A DNA stretch of 64,000 nt from Anaerostipes hominis (ex Lee et al. 2021) (GCF_002270485.1 NZ_NQOG01000008.1:62001-126000); one strand, 5' to 3'; counted from the stretch's first letter, positions 45,796 to 54,660 are shown. Notes: a model not told the origin generated them from the letters alone. Numbers and translations are program-made.

Positions 45796-47889
45796 ATGAA
45801 CCAGCGGAGCACTGAGATTGTGCAGTTATTAAGTAAAGAGAAGGATGAGATTACAGTCTCAGGATTTGCAGAATATTTTCAGGTGTCTCAGAAAACCATC
45901 CGCAATGATCTGAAGGAAATCAATACAATCCTGGGTCAAAACCAGCGGGAGGAAGTTGTGATAAACAGCGGGGGCAGGATCAATCCGCCGGAGAATTTTA
46001 AGGAATCTCTGTCATTATTGCTCGAAGGGGACTTCTACAGCTATAAATTATCCAGGGAAGAACGGAAACAGGCAGCATCTGCTATGATCGTAAATTCTAA
46101 CGATTACATTACCCTTGCAACCATCGCCGACCATTTATTTGTGAGCAGGGCAACGGTAATCAACGACCTGAAAGATATCAAGGCATTTATAAAGGAAGGG
46201 AACTTGAAGGTGATCTCTCACGCCAATAAGGGACTTCGTATAGAAGGTCCGGAGAGCGAAAAGAGAAAATTTCTTTTGAATCTGCTTCGTCCGTCTGTGT
46301 CTATTTATGAGAACCATAAAAATGTAGTTGCTGAACATGTCAGTGTACAGGCAGGTGACTCCAGTGTAATACAAAAGATCCTGGGGGAACAGGAACAACG
46401 CTATAAGAAATATCTGGATGACAGTTCCTTTCAGGAGATTGTTCTCTATTTAAGGATTATGATAAATCGCAATCAGTCGGGCGAATTTTTGGAGACGCAG
46501 CCGGATGAAAACAGTGAGAATTATATGTTTGCCCTGGATACATTAAAATATATCTCTCAGTACTGCGATGTTGTTACAACAGAGGATGATATAAAGTGTT
46601 TCAGCAGCTTCCTGGACGGCGTGCGGTATATGAAACATAACACAATTAATAAGAATACAGTGATTATCCAAATGATCACAAGACAATATATTGCCGGTAT
46701 TTCCTCGGAATTGGGAATAGATCTGAATACAGATTATGAGTTTTTTGAGAATCTGTCCAATCACCTGGAATCCATATTTTCTGCACCGCCGATCGATTAC
46801 CAGGAAGTTAATGTGATAAATGAGGTGCTGGAAGATAATCAGGATGTACTTGAGGCGGTCATAAACCAGATGTTTGTTATCTACCAATATACAGAGCGCA
46901 AATTAAATGAAATAGAAATAAAGTATATTGCGATTCATGTGTGTGCGGCGATTGAACGAAAGAAGAATAAGGAAGTGGCTTTTCGTGTGATCGTAGCCTG
47001 TCATGCAGGCATCGGAACATCCAGACTATTACTGGAAAAGCTGAAAAGACATTTTAAATTCCGGGTTGTGGATGTAGTCTCTGCCCATGAAGCAATGAGT
47101 ATTGAACCCAATTCAGCTGATTTTGTGATTTCTACAGTTCCGCTGGAAGGCTGTTCGTTAGAGTATGTTGTAGTATCGGTAGCCTTCAATGATGCAGACT
47201 ACATACGTGTGGGAAACAGAATTGATGCGCTGAGAAACGGCAGAAATCTTCCGGTCAGAATGGAGGAAGATGGGTTAAGTGCGAAGGGCCTGATCGACGA
47301 GGTCCGTCCCCTTGTATACAGAATGATTGAGCCGGAAGATAGAGCAAAGGAGTTTATGAAGGAACTCCGCGGAGTGGTGCGGGGGTATTTTAAACAGTCT
47401 GTAGAGAGTGAGGCGGAGATCTTGTCCCCATATCTGCATCATTTGCTGCCCGCAGCAAACATTGAGGTGGATGTAGAGTGTGAAGACTGGAAAGATGCAG
47501 TGCGCAAGTCTGGTGAGAAACTTGTAGAACGAGGCTATATTGAACCAAGATATATAGATGCAATGATCCACAGCATCGAGGAATATGGTTCCTATGTTGT
47601 GTTGTCGGAAGGATTTGCCATGCCGCATGCGAAAGTAGAGGAAGGCAGCATCCGCCTTGGTATGTATTTCATCCGTCTAAAGAATCCCGTGCCGTTCGGG
47701 GTCGAAGGACTGGACCCCATAGAGTTTGTATGCTGTCTGAGCGCCATTGATCATAAGAGTTATTTAAAGGCATTTTTCAGTCTCGTAAATATGCTGAGGG
47801 ATGACGAGTACAGGCGGCTTCTGCATGAGGCAAAGAGCTCTGAGGAGATTGCAAGAATGATTGAAACATATGAACACAGCAGTGTTTAA
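45796..47889 (+). CDS. PRD-domain transcriptional activator with EIIB and EIIA domains (galactitol operon)
   Basis: This 697-residue multidomain regulator is of the MtlR/LicR type. Two N-terminal helix-turn-helix modules (ITVSGFAEYFQVSQKTIRNDL and ITLATIADHLFVSRATVINDL) precede two PTS regulation domains (residues about 180-400). An EIIB-like domain has the P-loop cysteine in VACHAGIGTSRLLLEKL, and an EIIA-like domain has the phosphohistidine in GFAMPHAKVEEG. Phosphorylation by PTS proteins should tune DNA binding. TTGGAGG sets the ATG at 45796; the in-frame TTG at 45781 is part of that site. It precedes the galactitol PTS genes, its probable target. Confidence 0.93.
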   Translation: MNQRSTEIVQLLSKEKDEITVSGFAEYFQVSQKTIRNDLKEINTILGQNQREEVVINSGGRINPPENFKESLSLLLEGDFYSYKLSREERKQAASAMIVNSNDYITLATIADHLFVSRATVINDLKDIKAFIKEGNLKVISHANKGLRIEGPESEKRKFLLNLLRPSVSIYENHKNVVAEHVSVQAGDSSVIQKILGEQEQRYKKYLDDSSFQEIVLYLRIMINRNQSGEFLETQPDENSENYMFALDTLKYISQYCDVVTTEDDIKCFSSFLDGVRYMKHNTINKNTVIIQMITRQYIAGISSELGIDLNTDYEFFENLSNHLESIFSAPPIDYQEVNVINEVLEDNQDVLEAVINQMFVIYQYTERKLNEIEIKYIAIHVCAAIERKKNKEVAFRVIVACHAGIGTSRLLLEKLKRHFKFRVVDVVSAHEAMSIEPNSADFVISTVPLEGCSLEYVVVSVAFNDADYIRVGNRIDALRNGRNLPVRMEEDGLSAKGLIDEVRPLVYRMIEPEDRAKEFMKELRGVVRGYFKQSVESEAEILSPYLHHLLPAANIEVDVECEDWKDAVRKSGEKLVERGYIEPRYIDAMIHSIEEYGSYVVLSEGFAMPHAKVEEGSIRLGMYFIRLKNPVPFGVEGLDPIEFVCCLSAIDHKSYLKAFFSLVNMLRDDEYRRLLHEAKSSEEIARMIETYEHSSV

Positions 47890-47903
47890 ATAACAAAAAA
47901 GCA

Positions 47904-47960
47904 TTGGTCGGATTTATTTCTGGGAGAGGAAATAAATTCGACCAATTTATTTTATTTCCA
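47904..47960 (+). terminator. strong hairpin between the PRD regulator and the PTS operon
   Basis: TTGGTCGGATTTATTTC (47904-47920) and GAAATAAATTCGACCAA (47929-47945) form a 17-bp stem with one mismatch and an 8-nt loop, followed by TTTATTTTATTT. It fits a terminator for the regulator gene. A direct copy of the right arm, GAAATGGATTCGACCAA, lies at 47967-47983, so part of this structure may also be a protein-binding site. Confidence 0.75.
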
Positions 47961-48126
47961 GGTCCGGAAATGGATTCGACCAAACTAAAATTTTTCCCGG
48001 AAGGGGAAATACCTTTCACTGTTTTTGATTTTATATGCATGATACTATGTATTTGTAAATGAGAGATGGGAAGCCGGCCGGCAGATCTCAGCAACACAAA
48101 TACTAAAGTAAAAAGTGGAGGTACAT

Positions 48127-49392
48127 ATGGAAATACTATTAAAGTTTTTTCAGGGATTTGTAAATTTGGGGGCAAGTGTTCTGCTTCCGGTCGTAATCGC
48201 AATATTAGCTGTTTTCTTTGGCATGAAAGCAGGACGGGCGATTAAAGCCGGCTTATTGGTAGGAATTGGTTTTCAGGGGCTTTGTTTAGCGGTAAATTTA
48301 CTGATTACTTCAGTGACACCGGCGATGGAATATTATGAAAAATTAGGATCAGGATATGACACATTGGAAGTTGGATTTGCAGCACTGGGTGCAGCATCAT
48401 GGACCACACCATTTGCAGTTCTTGTAATTCCGTCAATTATCCTTGTCAATATCATTTTAGTCCGCTTAAAGGTTACAAAGGTATTAAATGTTGATATCTG
48501 GAATTTCATGCATTTTCTTGTGCCGGGAGCACTCGCATATGCTTTGTTTGGAAATGCTGTCATTGGATTTTTAGTTGCTTTTGTCTGCGGTATTATTGTT
48601 CTGTTTTTTGCTCAGTGGACTGCGAAACCCTGGCAGGAATTTTTTGGACTGGAAGGGACAACATGTACATGCCTGTCTTTCGTAGCATGGGCTTATCCGA
48701 TCGGCTACGGATTAAATAAGATCATAGACAAAATTCCGGGACTTAACAAGATTGATATAAATATGGATAAGGTGGGACAAAAGCTTGGAGTGTTTGGCGA
48801 TCCTGCAATCATTGGTGTTGTAGTAGGAGCTTTTCTTGCAATCATTACAAAGCAAAGTCCTGGAGAAACTCTCACAATGGCAATGGGTGTTGCGGCAGCT
48901 ATGGTATTGATCCCAAGAATGGTATCCATCATGATGGAAGGATTATCTCCGCTGGGACAGTCCGCAAATGAATATATGCATAAAAAAATCGGAGAAGATG
49001 CAGATATTTATATTGGTATGGATATTGCACTTGGTTTAGGTGATCCAACTTGTATTACATGTACTGCGATTATGATTCCGATTACCATACTGCTTGTATT
49101 TCTTGTACCGGATATGAGATTCTTTCCACTTGGATTATTAGCTGAGATCTGTTATTTGGCACCTATGGTCGTTTTGAGCAGCAAGGGAAATCTATTTCGC
49201 TCACTGATTGCAATGACTATTTTGATGTACATAACTCTGTTTTTGGCGAATATGTTTATTCCGGAAGCCACAAGCATGATGTCTGTTACGAATGTAGATT
49301 TTGGAAAAAGTGTCACGGCATCTCATTTTGGATGGAATCCCGGCAATGTAGTTGTATCAATTATTCATAGAATTATGGCGATGTTCGTATGA
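48127..49392 (+). CDS. gatC: PTS galactitol-type transporter subunit IIC
   Basis: This 421-residue membrane permease of the Gat family forms the sugar-alcohol channel of a PTS system. Typical features are the start LLKFFQGFVNLGASVLLPVVIAI, FFGMKAGRAIKAGLLVGIGFQG, GLNKIIDKIPGLNKIDIN and the late MDIALGLGDPTCITCTAIM. It has about ten membrane segments. GTGGAGG sets the ATG at 48127; the in-frame GTG at 48115 is the ribosome site itself. It is the first gene of a nine-gene operon with IIA and IIB immediately downstream. Confidence 0.94.
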   Translation: MEILLKFFQGFVNLGASVLLPVVIAILAVFFGMKAGRAIKAGLLVGIGFQGLCLAVNLLITSVTPAMEYYEKLGSGYDTLEVGFAALGAASWTTPFAVLVIPSIILVNIILVRLKVTKVLNVDIWNFMHFLVPGALAYALFGNAVIGFLVAFVCGIIVLFFAQWTAKPWQEFFGLEGTTCTCLSFVAWAYPIGYGLNKIIDKIPGLNKIDINMDKVGQKLGVFGDPAIIGVVVGAFLAIITKQSPGETLTMAMGVAAAMVLIPRMVSIMMEGLSPLGQSANEYMHKKIGEDADIYIGMDIALGLGDPTCITCTAIMIPITILLVFLVPDMRFFPLGLLAEICYLAPMVVLSSKGNLFRSLIAMTILMYITLFLANMFIPEATSMMSVTNVDFGKSVTASHFGWNPGNVVVSIIHRIMAMFV

Positions 49393-49403
49393 GGGGGCTC
49401 TAA

Positions 49404-49847
49404 ATGAAAACTAGATATTTGGTAATTCACGGGACAGCAGCTAATAGTGAAGAAGCAATTAAATTATGTGGAGATGCCTTATATAAAGCAGGTATTGTTG
49501 AAAAAAATTTTGGAGTTCTTTGTGCCCAACGTGAAAAAGATTTCCCAACAGGGCTTCCTACAGAAATTCCAACAGCCATTCCTCATGTAAAAGATGAAGG
49601 GATTACACAGAACGCAATCTGTCTGCTGAAACTCAACTGTCCGGTAACCTTCAAACGACTGGACGATGATACAGAAGAAGTGAAAACAGATATGATTTTC
49701 AATCTGGCGATCAAAGATGCCAATGAACACTTAGCAGTGCTGCAAAAAATGATGGCATTTTTGAATGATCCGGAAGTCTTATTAAAATGTAAAAAACTTT
49801 CAAATAAAGAAACGGAGGCTTATCTTCAGGAAAAATTAGGATCATAA
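49404..49847 (+). CDS. gatA: PTS galactitol-type subunit IIA
   Basis: This 147-residue phosphocarrier of the fructose/mannitol/galactitol EIIA fold (PTS_EIIA_2) has its phosphohistidine in IPTAIPHVKDEG. FPTGLPTEIPTAIPHV and LKLNCPVTFKRLDDDTEEVKTDMIFNLA are characteristic of GatA. It lies 11 nt after IIC with GAGGGGG upstream. It receives phosphate from HPr and passes it to IIB. Confidence 0.94.
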   Translation: MKTRYLVIHGTAANSEEAIKLCGDALYKAGIVEKNFGVLCAQREKDFPTGLPTEIPTAIPHVKDEGITQNAICLLKLNCPVTFKRLDDDTEEVKTDMIFNLAIKDANEHLAVLQKMMAFLNDPEVLLKCKKLSNKETEAYLQEKLGS

Positions 49848-49872
49848 TTAATCACAGTAAAGGAGAAGAATT

Positions 49873-50175
49873 ATGGCAAAAGAAGTGAAAGTATTAGTAG
49901 CATGCGGCAGCGGTGTGGCAACGTCAACCATTGCCCAGGAAGAAATCAAAGAGATTGCAAAAAATGCAGGGGTGAAGATCAGATTGGTGAAAGGGACGAT
50001 TGCAGAAGTTCCCATCAAACAAAAAGACGTAGATGTAGTTTTTACTACTGCCAATTACCGAAATCCGCTTGAAAAGCCGCATCTCAGTGTGTTTGGGCTT
50101 GTCTCCGGACTGAATAAGGAAGCATCAAAAAAGAAAGTTGAAGAATTGCTTAAAACGATTTCAGAAGAGTTATAA
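49873..50175 (+). CDS. gatB: PTS galactitol-type subunit IIB
   Basis: This 100-residue EIIB has its phosphocysteine in the P-loop VLVACGSGVATSTIAQEE. The rest of the compact alpha/beta fold (VRLVKGTIAEVPIKQKDVDVVFTT-like IRLVKGTIAEVP) matches GatB. AAAGGAGAAG precedes the ATG. It completes the PTS, which would deliver galactitol-1-phosphate to the dehydrogenase encoded next. Confidence 0.94.
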   Translation: MAKEVKVLVACGSGVATSTIAQEEIKEIAKNAGVKIRLVKGTIAEVPIKQKDVDVVFTTANYRNPLEKPHLSVFGLVSGLNKEASKKKVEELLKTISEEL

Positions 50176-50210
50176 AAGCCCGAATATGTGAAAGGATCAG
50201 GTGGTTATAG

Positions 50211-51260
50211 ATGAAAGCAGGAGTTTTACTCGCAAGAGATGACATAAGATATGAGGAAGTACAGACCCCGGAGCCAAAAGCCGGGGAAGTGCTTGTAAAA
50301 GTAAAATATTCCGGGATCTGCGGTTCAGATGTACCCCGGGTAAATGAAGACGGAGCCCACTTCTATCCGATCATTCTCGGACATGAGTTCTCAGGGATTG
50401 TGGAAGCTGTGGGAGATGGAGTGACAAAGGTAAAGAAAGGCCAGCGGGTCGCCGGAGCTCCATTGGTCCCGTGCATGAAATGTGAAGACTGTATGAAAGG
50501 TGATTATGCACTCTGTAAAGACTATAGTTTTATCGGGACAAGACAAGCAGGAAGCTATGCAGAATATATCTGTCTTCCGGAGCAAAACGTGGTTCCTTTT
50601 AAGGATACAGTATCCTTTGAACAAGGAGCGCTGTTTGAACCGGCGGCAGTTGCGCTCCATGGATTAGAGTGTCTTCCATATGAGGGAGGAAAGACTGTTG
50701 CTGTGCTGGGCGGAGGAACGATCGGACTGCTTGTCATGCAGTGGGCAAATATTTTCGGATCTGCAAAGACTGTTGTATTTGATATTGACGATGAAAAAAT
50801 TGAACTGGCAAAACAGTTGGGAGCAGCCGATGGCGTAAATACCTTAAAAGAAGGTTTTATGGAAAAGGCCATGGAACTGACGGATCAAAAAGGCTACGAT
50901 TATATTTTTGAAACGGCAGGAAGTACTGTGACAATGAAGATGGCATATGAACTGGCGGCAAATAAGGCTGGAATCTGCTATATCGGAAAACCTACAAGAG
51001 AATTAACCTTTACTGTGAAAGAATGGGAGAACATGAACCGTAAAGAGTTCACTATGACAGGGTCCTGGCTATCTTATTCTGCTCCGTTTCCGGGACATGA
51101 GTGGGAGTGTGCGGCACACTATTTTGCAACAGGACAATTAAAGGGGGAAGAATCCCTGATCTATAAGAAGCTTCCGCTTTCCAGGATCGCAGAAGGATTT
51201 GAGATGTTCAAGACCCGGGGAGCAGTAAAAGGAAAGATTTTAATTGACAGTGAAGCATGA
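50211..51260 (+). CDS. gatD: zinc-dependent alcohol dehydrogenase, galactitol-1-phosphate 5-dehydrogenase-like
   Basis: This 349-residue medium-chain dehydrogenase has catalytic zinc ligands in GICGSD and LGHEFSG, the structural zinc quartet CMKCEDCMKGDYALC, and a Rossmann motif VAVLGGGTIGLLVMQWA with the NAD-specific acidic residue in VVFDIDDEK. It would oxidise galactitol-1-phosphate to tagatose-6-phosphate. Its C-terminal region (SWLSYSAPFPGHEWECA) closely parallels that of the second dehydrogenase at 51948. It lies 35 nt after IIB. Confidence 0.9.
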   Translation: MKAGVLLARDDIRYEEVQTPEPKAGEVLVKVKYSGICGSDVPRVNEDGAHFYPIILGHEFSGIVEAVGDGVTKVKKGQRVAGAPLVPCMKCEDCMKGDYALCKDYSFIGTRQAGSYAEYICLPEQNVVPFKDTVSFEQGALFEPAAVALHGLECLPYEGGKTVAVLGGGTIGLLVMQWANIFGSAKTVVFDIDDEKIELAKQLGAADGVNTLKEGFMEKAMELTDQKGYDYIFETAGSTVTMKMAYELAANKAGICYIGKPTRELTFTVKEWENMNRKEFTMTGSWLSYSAPFPGHEWECAAHYFATGQLKGEESLIYKKLPLSRIAEGFEMFKTRGAVKGKILIDSEA

Positions 51261-51300
51261 TCATAAGGCGTCTGAAGAGATAAAAGAAAGAGGTTTGACC

Positions 51301-51951
51301 GTGAGAAAAATAAAACTATCTCCATCCATCTTTGCAGCAGACTTAGGAGAATTAAAAAACCAGATCAAAGAATTAGAAGACAGTCAGACAGAACTGCTCC
51401 ATGTGGACGTGATGGACGGACATTTTGTGGAGCGGATGGCATTTGGAGCAGATCACATTAAGGCACTGAAATCAATGACCGACATTCCGCTGGATGTTCA
51501 TTTAATGATCGAACATCCGGAAGTACATATTGACAGCATTGCTGACGCAGGGGCAGATATCATAACGATCCATCAGGAGTCGACCGCAAGGGTGTTAAGC
51601 TGTCTGCATAAAATCCGTAACCGGGGCATCAAGGCCGGCATCGTGCTGAGTCCAGGGACGCCGGAAGAGACTATTAAATATTTATTGGATGATGTAGATA
51701 TGATCCTTCTGATGAGTGTAAATCCCGGGGAAGGCGGACAGCATTTCCTGAGTTCAACCGTGAAGAAAATTAAGAATGTCCGGGCAATGATCGGAGACCG
51801 GAATATTGATATTGAAGTAGACGGAAGTATTGATCAAAAGACAATAAAACCATGTTATGAAGCAGGAGCAAATGTTTTTGTATCCGGGGGATATTTATTC
51901 AAAAATATTAAAGAGAATACAGAGGCTTTAAGAAAGGCAGTGAGAGGATGA
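51301..51951 (+). CDS. ribulose-phosphate 3-epimerase family protein
   Basis: This 216-residue TIM barrel resembles ribulose-5-phosphate or allulose-6-phosphate 3-epimerase. Motifs are IKLSPSIFAADLGEL, DVMDGHFVERMAFG (metal Asp and His), LDVHLMIEHPE, MSVNPGEGGQHF and EVDGSI. The loop after DGHFV differs from the common PNITFG, so substrate preference may have shifted. The GTG at 51301 (AAAGAGG upstream) begins at the family N-terminus, and the frame open to 51244 overlaps gatD. It shares an ATGA overlap with the next dehydrogenase. Confidence 0.85.
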   Translation: MRKIKLSPSIFAADLGELKNQIKELEDSQTELLHVDVMDGHFVERMAFGADHIKALKSMTDIPLDVHLMIEHPEVHIDSIADAGADIITIHQESTARVLSCLHKIRNRGIKAGIVLSPGTPEETIKYLLDDVDMILLMSVNPGEGGQHFLSSTVKKIKNVRAMIGDRNIDIEVDGSIDQKTIKPCYEAGANVFVSGGYLFKNIKENTEALRKAVRG

Positions 51952-52997
51952 AAGCTTTAACATTTTATGATGTACAGGATTTAAGATATGAAGAGGTTCC
52001 TGATCCTAAAATTGAAAAAGACGATGATGTTATTGTAAAAGTGAAAGTAGGCGGAATTTGTGGTTCGGATATCGCAAGATACCGCAATCTGGGACCTTAT
52101 GTAAAAGGGAATGTCTGGGGGCACGAATTTTCAGGAGAGGTTGTAGAGGCCGGTCCTGCCGTTACAGAATTAAAAGTCGGTGACCGGGTGGTAGGATGCC
52201 CAAACCTGGTTTGTCATGAATGTGAGTACTGCAAAAGCGGATATCCATCAAGATGTGAATCTTTAAATACCATTGGAGCATATGTTCCGGGTGCATTTGC
52301 AGAATACATTAAAATGCCGGCCGTCAATCTTGTCAAGATGGTGGAAGGTATGACCTTTGAGCAGGGTGCATTGGTAGAACCGGCAACGGTTGCGATTCAC
52401 GGATTATATCAGACAAACATTAAAATGGGATATGAAGTTGCCGTTGTGGGATGTGGAAATATTGGACTGATGGCAATCCAATGGGCCAAAGCATTTGGGG
52501 CAAAGAAAGTGTTTGCCATTGACATCGATGATGCGCAATTACAGGCTGCTGAGGATTTTGGCGCTGATGTGCTAATTAATTCTGCTGATATCGATTTCCA
52601 TGATGAGATCAGAAAATATGGAAATGGCGTGGATCTGGCCATTGAATCAGCAGGAAATCCTTTTACTGCTGCAAGAGTGCTCGGGCTGCCGAAAAAGGGC
52701 GGGGAGGTTGTATACATGGGAATTCCATATGCGGATGTTCCGGTTCCAAGATTTTATTTTGAAAGAATTATGAGAAACGAATTAAATATCATCGGTTCCT
52801 GGTGTACCATTTCTGCTCCATATCCGGGAGAGGAATGGAACAATGCGGTAGAATATATCGGAAACAAAAAGGTGGATGTTCTTGGAATGGTTACGCATAA
52901 AGTGAATTTAAGCAAAGGCCCGGAGATGTTTGAAAAGATCATTGCCGATCCAAAGGGATTCGGAAAAGTTCTGTTATATCCGGAAGAAATCATGTAA
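51948..52997 (+). CDS. second zinc-dependent sugar-alcohol-phosphate dehydrogenase
   Basis: This 349-residue medium-chain dehydrogenase has zinc ligands in GICGSDIARY and WGHEFSGEVVEA, the structural cysteines CHECEYCKSGYPSRC, and the Rossmann stretch VAVVGCGNIGLMAIQWA with FAIDIDDAQ. It has the same length and architecture as gatD three kilobases away, including the late SWCTISAPYPGEEWNNA. The two are probably diverged paralogues acting on different hexitol phosphates or different carbons. It is ATGA-coupled to the epimerase gene upstream. Confidence 0.88.
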   Translation: MKALTFYDVQDLRYEEVPDPKIEKDDDVIVKVKVGGICGSDIARYRNLGPYVKGNVWGHEFSGEVVEAGPAVTELKVGDRVVGCPNLVCHECEYCKSGYPSRCESLNTIGAYVPGAFAEYIKMPAVNLVKMVEGMTFEQGALVEPATVAIHGLYQTNIKMGYEVAVVGCGNIGLMAIQWAKAFGAKKVFAIDIDDAQLQAAEDFGADVLINSADIDFHDEIRKYGNGVDLAIESAGNPFTAARVLGLPKKGGEVVYMGIPYADVPVPRFYFERIMRNELNIIGSWCTISAPYPGEEWNNAVEYIGNKKVDVLGMVTHKVNLSKGPEMFEKIIADPKGFGKVLLYPEEIM

Positions 52998-53010
52998 AGA
53001 AGGTGGTATT

Positions 53011-53550
53011 TTGGGAACGAAAGTAATTATAAAAGAATTAGAACAATCAGCTGACAGAATTCCTGAATATCAGATTTCAGATCTGATCCAGAAGATTAAG
53101 TCTCATAAACGGATCTTTGTTTATGGGACCGGAAGATCAGGATTAATGTTAAAAGCCCTTGCTATGAGACTAATGCAGATTGGCCTGGATGCATATGTAG
53201 TGGGAGAAACCACAACACCGTCTGTAGAAAAGGGAGATTTGCTGATCGTGGCTTCTGCTTCAGGAGAAACAGGCAGTGTTTGTATGACGGCACAGTCGGC
53301 AAAGAATCAGGGTGCAGATTTAGTCGTCATTTCTTCAGCAGCGGAATCGACCTTGAAAAAGATCCAGACACCGAATATCACAATTGAATCTGCAACAAAA
53401 TTTGCTGTGTCTGACACAAGCATCCAGCCTCTGGGCAGTTTGTTCGAACAGATGCTGCTCATAGTGTTTGATGCGGCAGTATTGGAAATAAGCCGGGAAA
53501 AGCCGGGAAGTAATGACGATATGGCAAAGAGACACGCAAGTCTGGAGTAG
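53011..53550 (+). CDS. hxlB: 6-phospho-3-hexuloisomerase-like SIS-domain protein
   Basis: This 179-residue sugar isomerase of the HxlB family has an SIS fold with VYGTGRSGLMLKALAMRLMQIG and ASASGETGSVCMTAQSAKNQG, and the C-terminal SIQPLGSLFEQMLLI. HxlB interconverts D-arabino-3-hexulose-6-phosphate and fructose-6-phosphate. No partner synthase (HxlA) was seen, which argues against a formaldehyde-fixing role here and for a hexitol route. The only start that fits is TTG at 53011 with AGAAGGTGG upstream. The frame upstream to 52930 overlaps the dehydrogenase. Confidence 0.82.
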   Translation: MGTKVIIKELEQSADRIPEYQISDLIQKIKSHKRIFVYGTGRSGLMLKALAMRLMQIGLDAYVVGETTTPSVEKGDLLIVASASGETGSVCMTAQSAKNQGADLVVISSAAESTLKKIQTPNITIESATKFAVSDTSIQPLGSLFEQMLLIVFDAAVLEISREKPGSNDDMAKRHASLE

Positions 53551-53569
53551 CTTGTGACAGAAATCTTTC

Positions 53570-53626
53570 ATTCTATAGGAAAGACATTGTTACAACAAAG
53601 TGATAAAGGAATGATTCCTATAGAAT
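53570..53626. repeat. 12-bp inverted repeat, ATTCTATAGGAA / TTCCTATAGAAT
   Basis: Perfect arms at 53570-53581 and 53615-53626 flank 33 nt in the gap between the hxlB-like and epimerase genes. The sequence after the right arm is A-rich, so it is not a plus-strand terminator. Confidence 0.7.
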
Positions 53627-53650
53627 AAAAAACCCTCCGGGGGATGCAAT

Positions 53651-53719
53651 TGCGTGCACAGGGGAACAATGTCGCCAGAGCGACCGCACGCAGTGCGAGA
53701 GTTTCGCAAGCGAAACTCT
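53651..53719. repeat. cluster of abutting palindromes upstream of the epimerase gene
   Basis: Three hairpins abut exactly: GTCGCCAGAGCGAC (53671-53684), CGCACGCAGTGCG (53685-53697) and AGAGTTTCGC-AA-GCGAAACTCT (53698-53719). TGCGTGC at 53651-53657 can alternatively pair with GCACGCA at 53686-53692. It looks like a REP-type palindromic element or structured RNA in the operon and lies 26 nt before the epimerase ATG. Confidence 0.75.
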
Positions 53720-53745
53720 ATTTCAGAAAAACAAGGAGAATAGAA

Positions 53746-54642
53746 ATGCAGAATAATATCGGGTTACAAACAGCATATTGGAATGGAACAACTCCTGAAT
53801 TGGATATTTATAAAATAATTGACTTAACAAAAAAAGCCAATATGGATACCATTGAACTGAAAGCAGGCGATTTTGTTCCTTTGACGGCACAAGACAGAGG
53901 GAAACTTAGTAAATATATAAAAGATGCAGGGCTTTCAGTGACGATCAACGGGACTGGACTCAGACCGGAAAGAGATGTTTCCAGTTCGGATAAAGAATCC
54001 CATCAAGCAGGCATCAAACATTTATGTCATATGTTGGATCTTTGTGTGGAGATGGGCGCAAAACTTTTTTCCGGTATCCCGTATGGTTTGTGGAATACAC
54101 GTCCGGAAGGAGAAAATATTACAGAAATCAAGAAGGTCCGTACAGCAAACGCAGTCAAAGGATTAACCGAAGTTGCAAAACATGCCCAAAAAGTCGGCGT
54201 AACAATTTGTTTGGAAATTGTAAACCGTTTTGAACAGTATACAGCGAATACTGCAGGAGAAGGGATTGCAATCTGCGAAGCAATTGGCAATGACTATTGT
54301 AAGCTTCTTTTAGATACGTTTCATATGAACATTGAAGAAGATTATATTCCGGATGCCATCCGTACGGCCTATGAAAAGGGATATCTGGGCTATCTCCATA
54401 TTGGAGAAAGCAACCGTAAGATTCCTGCCGGAGAGAGAAAGACCAATATTGACTGGGTAGCTATTGCAGAAACGATCAGAGAGATCGGTTTTGAAGGACC
54501 TTTGGTAATGGAACCATTCGTTCTCGATACGTCCGCAAGTGCTAAGAGTGTATCCCTTTGGAGAACGATCAAAGCAGCAGATGATATTGACGGACTTGTG
54601 GCAGATGCCGCCGCGGGAGTGAAATATTTAAAAAGTCTGTAA
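53746..54642 (+). CDS. sugar epimerase of the D-tagatose/D-psicose 3-epimerase type
   Basis: This 298-residue TIM-barrel protein has the four metal ligands expected of ketose 3-epimerases: Glu in CLEIVNRFEQY, Asp in LLLDTFHMNIEED, His in LHIGESNR, and Glu in LVMEPFVLD. The second catalytic Glu is in IGESNRKIPAGE. Such enzymes epimerise free ketohexoses at C3 (for example tagatose to sorbose, or fructose to allulose). A free-sugar enzyme in a PTS operon is unexpected, so a phosphorylated substrate is possible. The ATG at 53746 has AAGGAGAA upstream. The longer frame to 53644 runs through the palindrome cluster and is rejected. Confidence 0.85.
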   Translation: MQNNIGLQTAYWNGTTPELDIYKIIDLTKKANMDTIELKAGDFVPLTAQDRGKLSKYIKDAGLSVTINGTGLRPERDVSSSDKESHQAGIKHLCHMLDLCVEMGAKLFSGIPYGLWNTRPEGENITEIKKVRTANAVKGLTEVAKHAQKVGVTICLEIVNRFEQYTANTAGEGIAICEAIGNDYCKLLLDTFHMNIEEDYIPDAIRTAYEKGYLGYLHIGESNRKIPAGERKTNIDWVAIAETIREIGFEGPLVMEPFVLDTSASAKSVSLWRTIKAADDIDGLVADAAAGVKYLKSL

Positions 54643-54660
54643 TGATGGGAGGGGAAGAGC

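Noticed and set aside
47984-48126. Sigma-54 promoter before the gat operon
   Set aside because: No TGGCAC-N5-TTGC element was found, and the regulator lacks the AAA+ domain of LevR-type sigma-54 activators.
53644-53745. N-terminal extension of the epimerase gene by 34 residues
   Set aside because: The extension is translated from the palindrome cluster, lacks a ribosome site and is not part of the family; the ATG at 53746 has AAGGAGAA.
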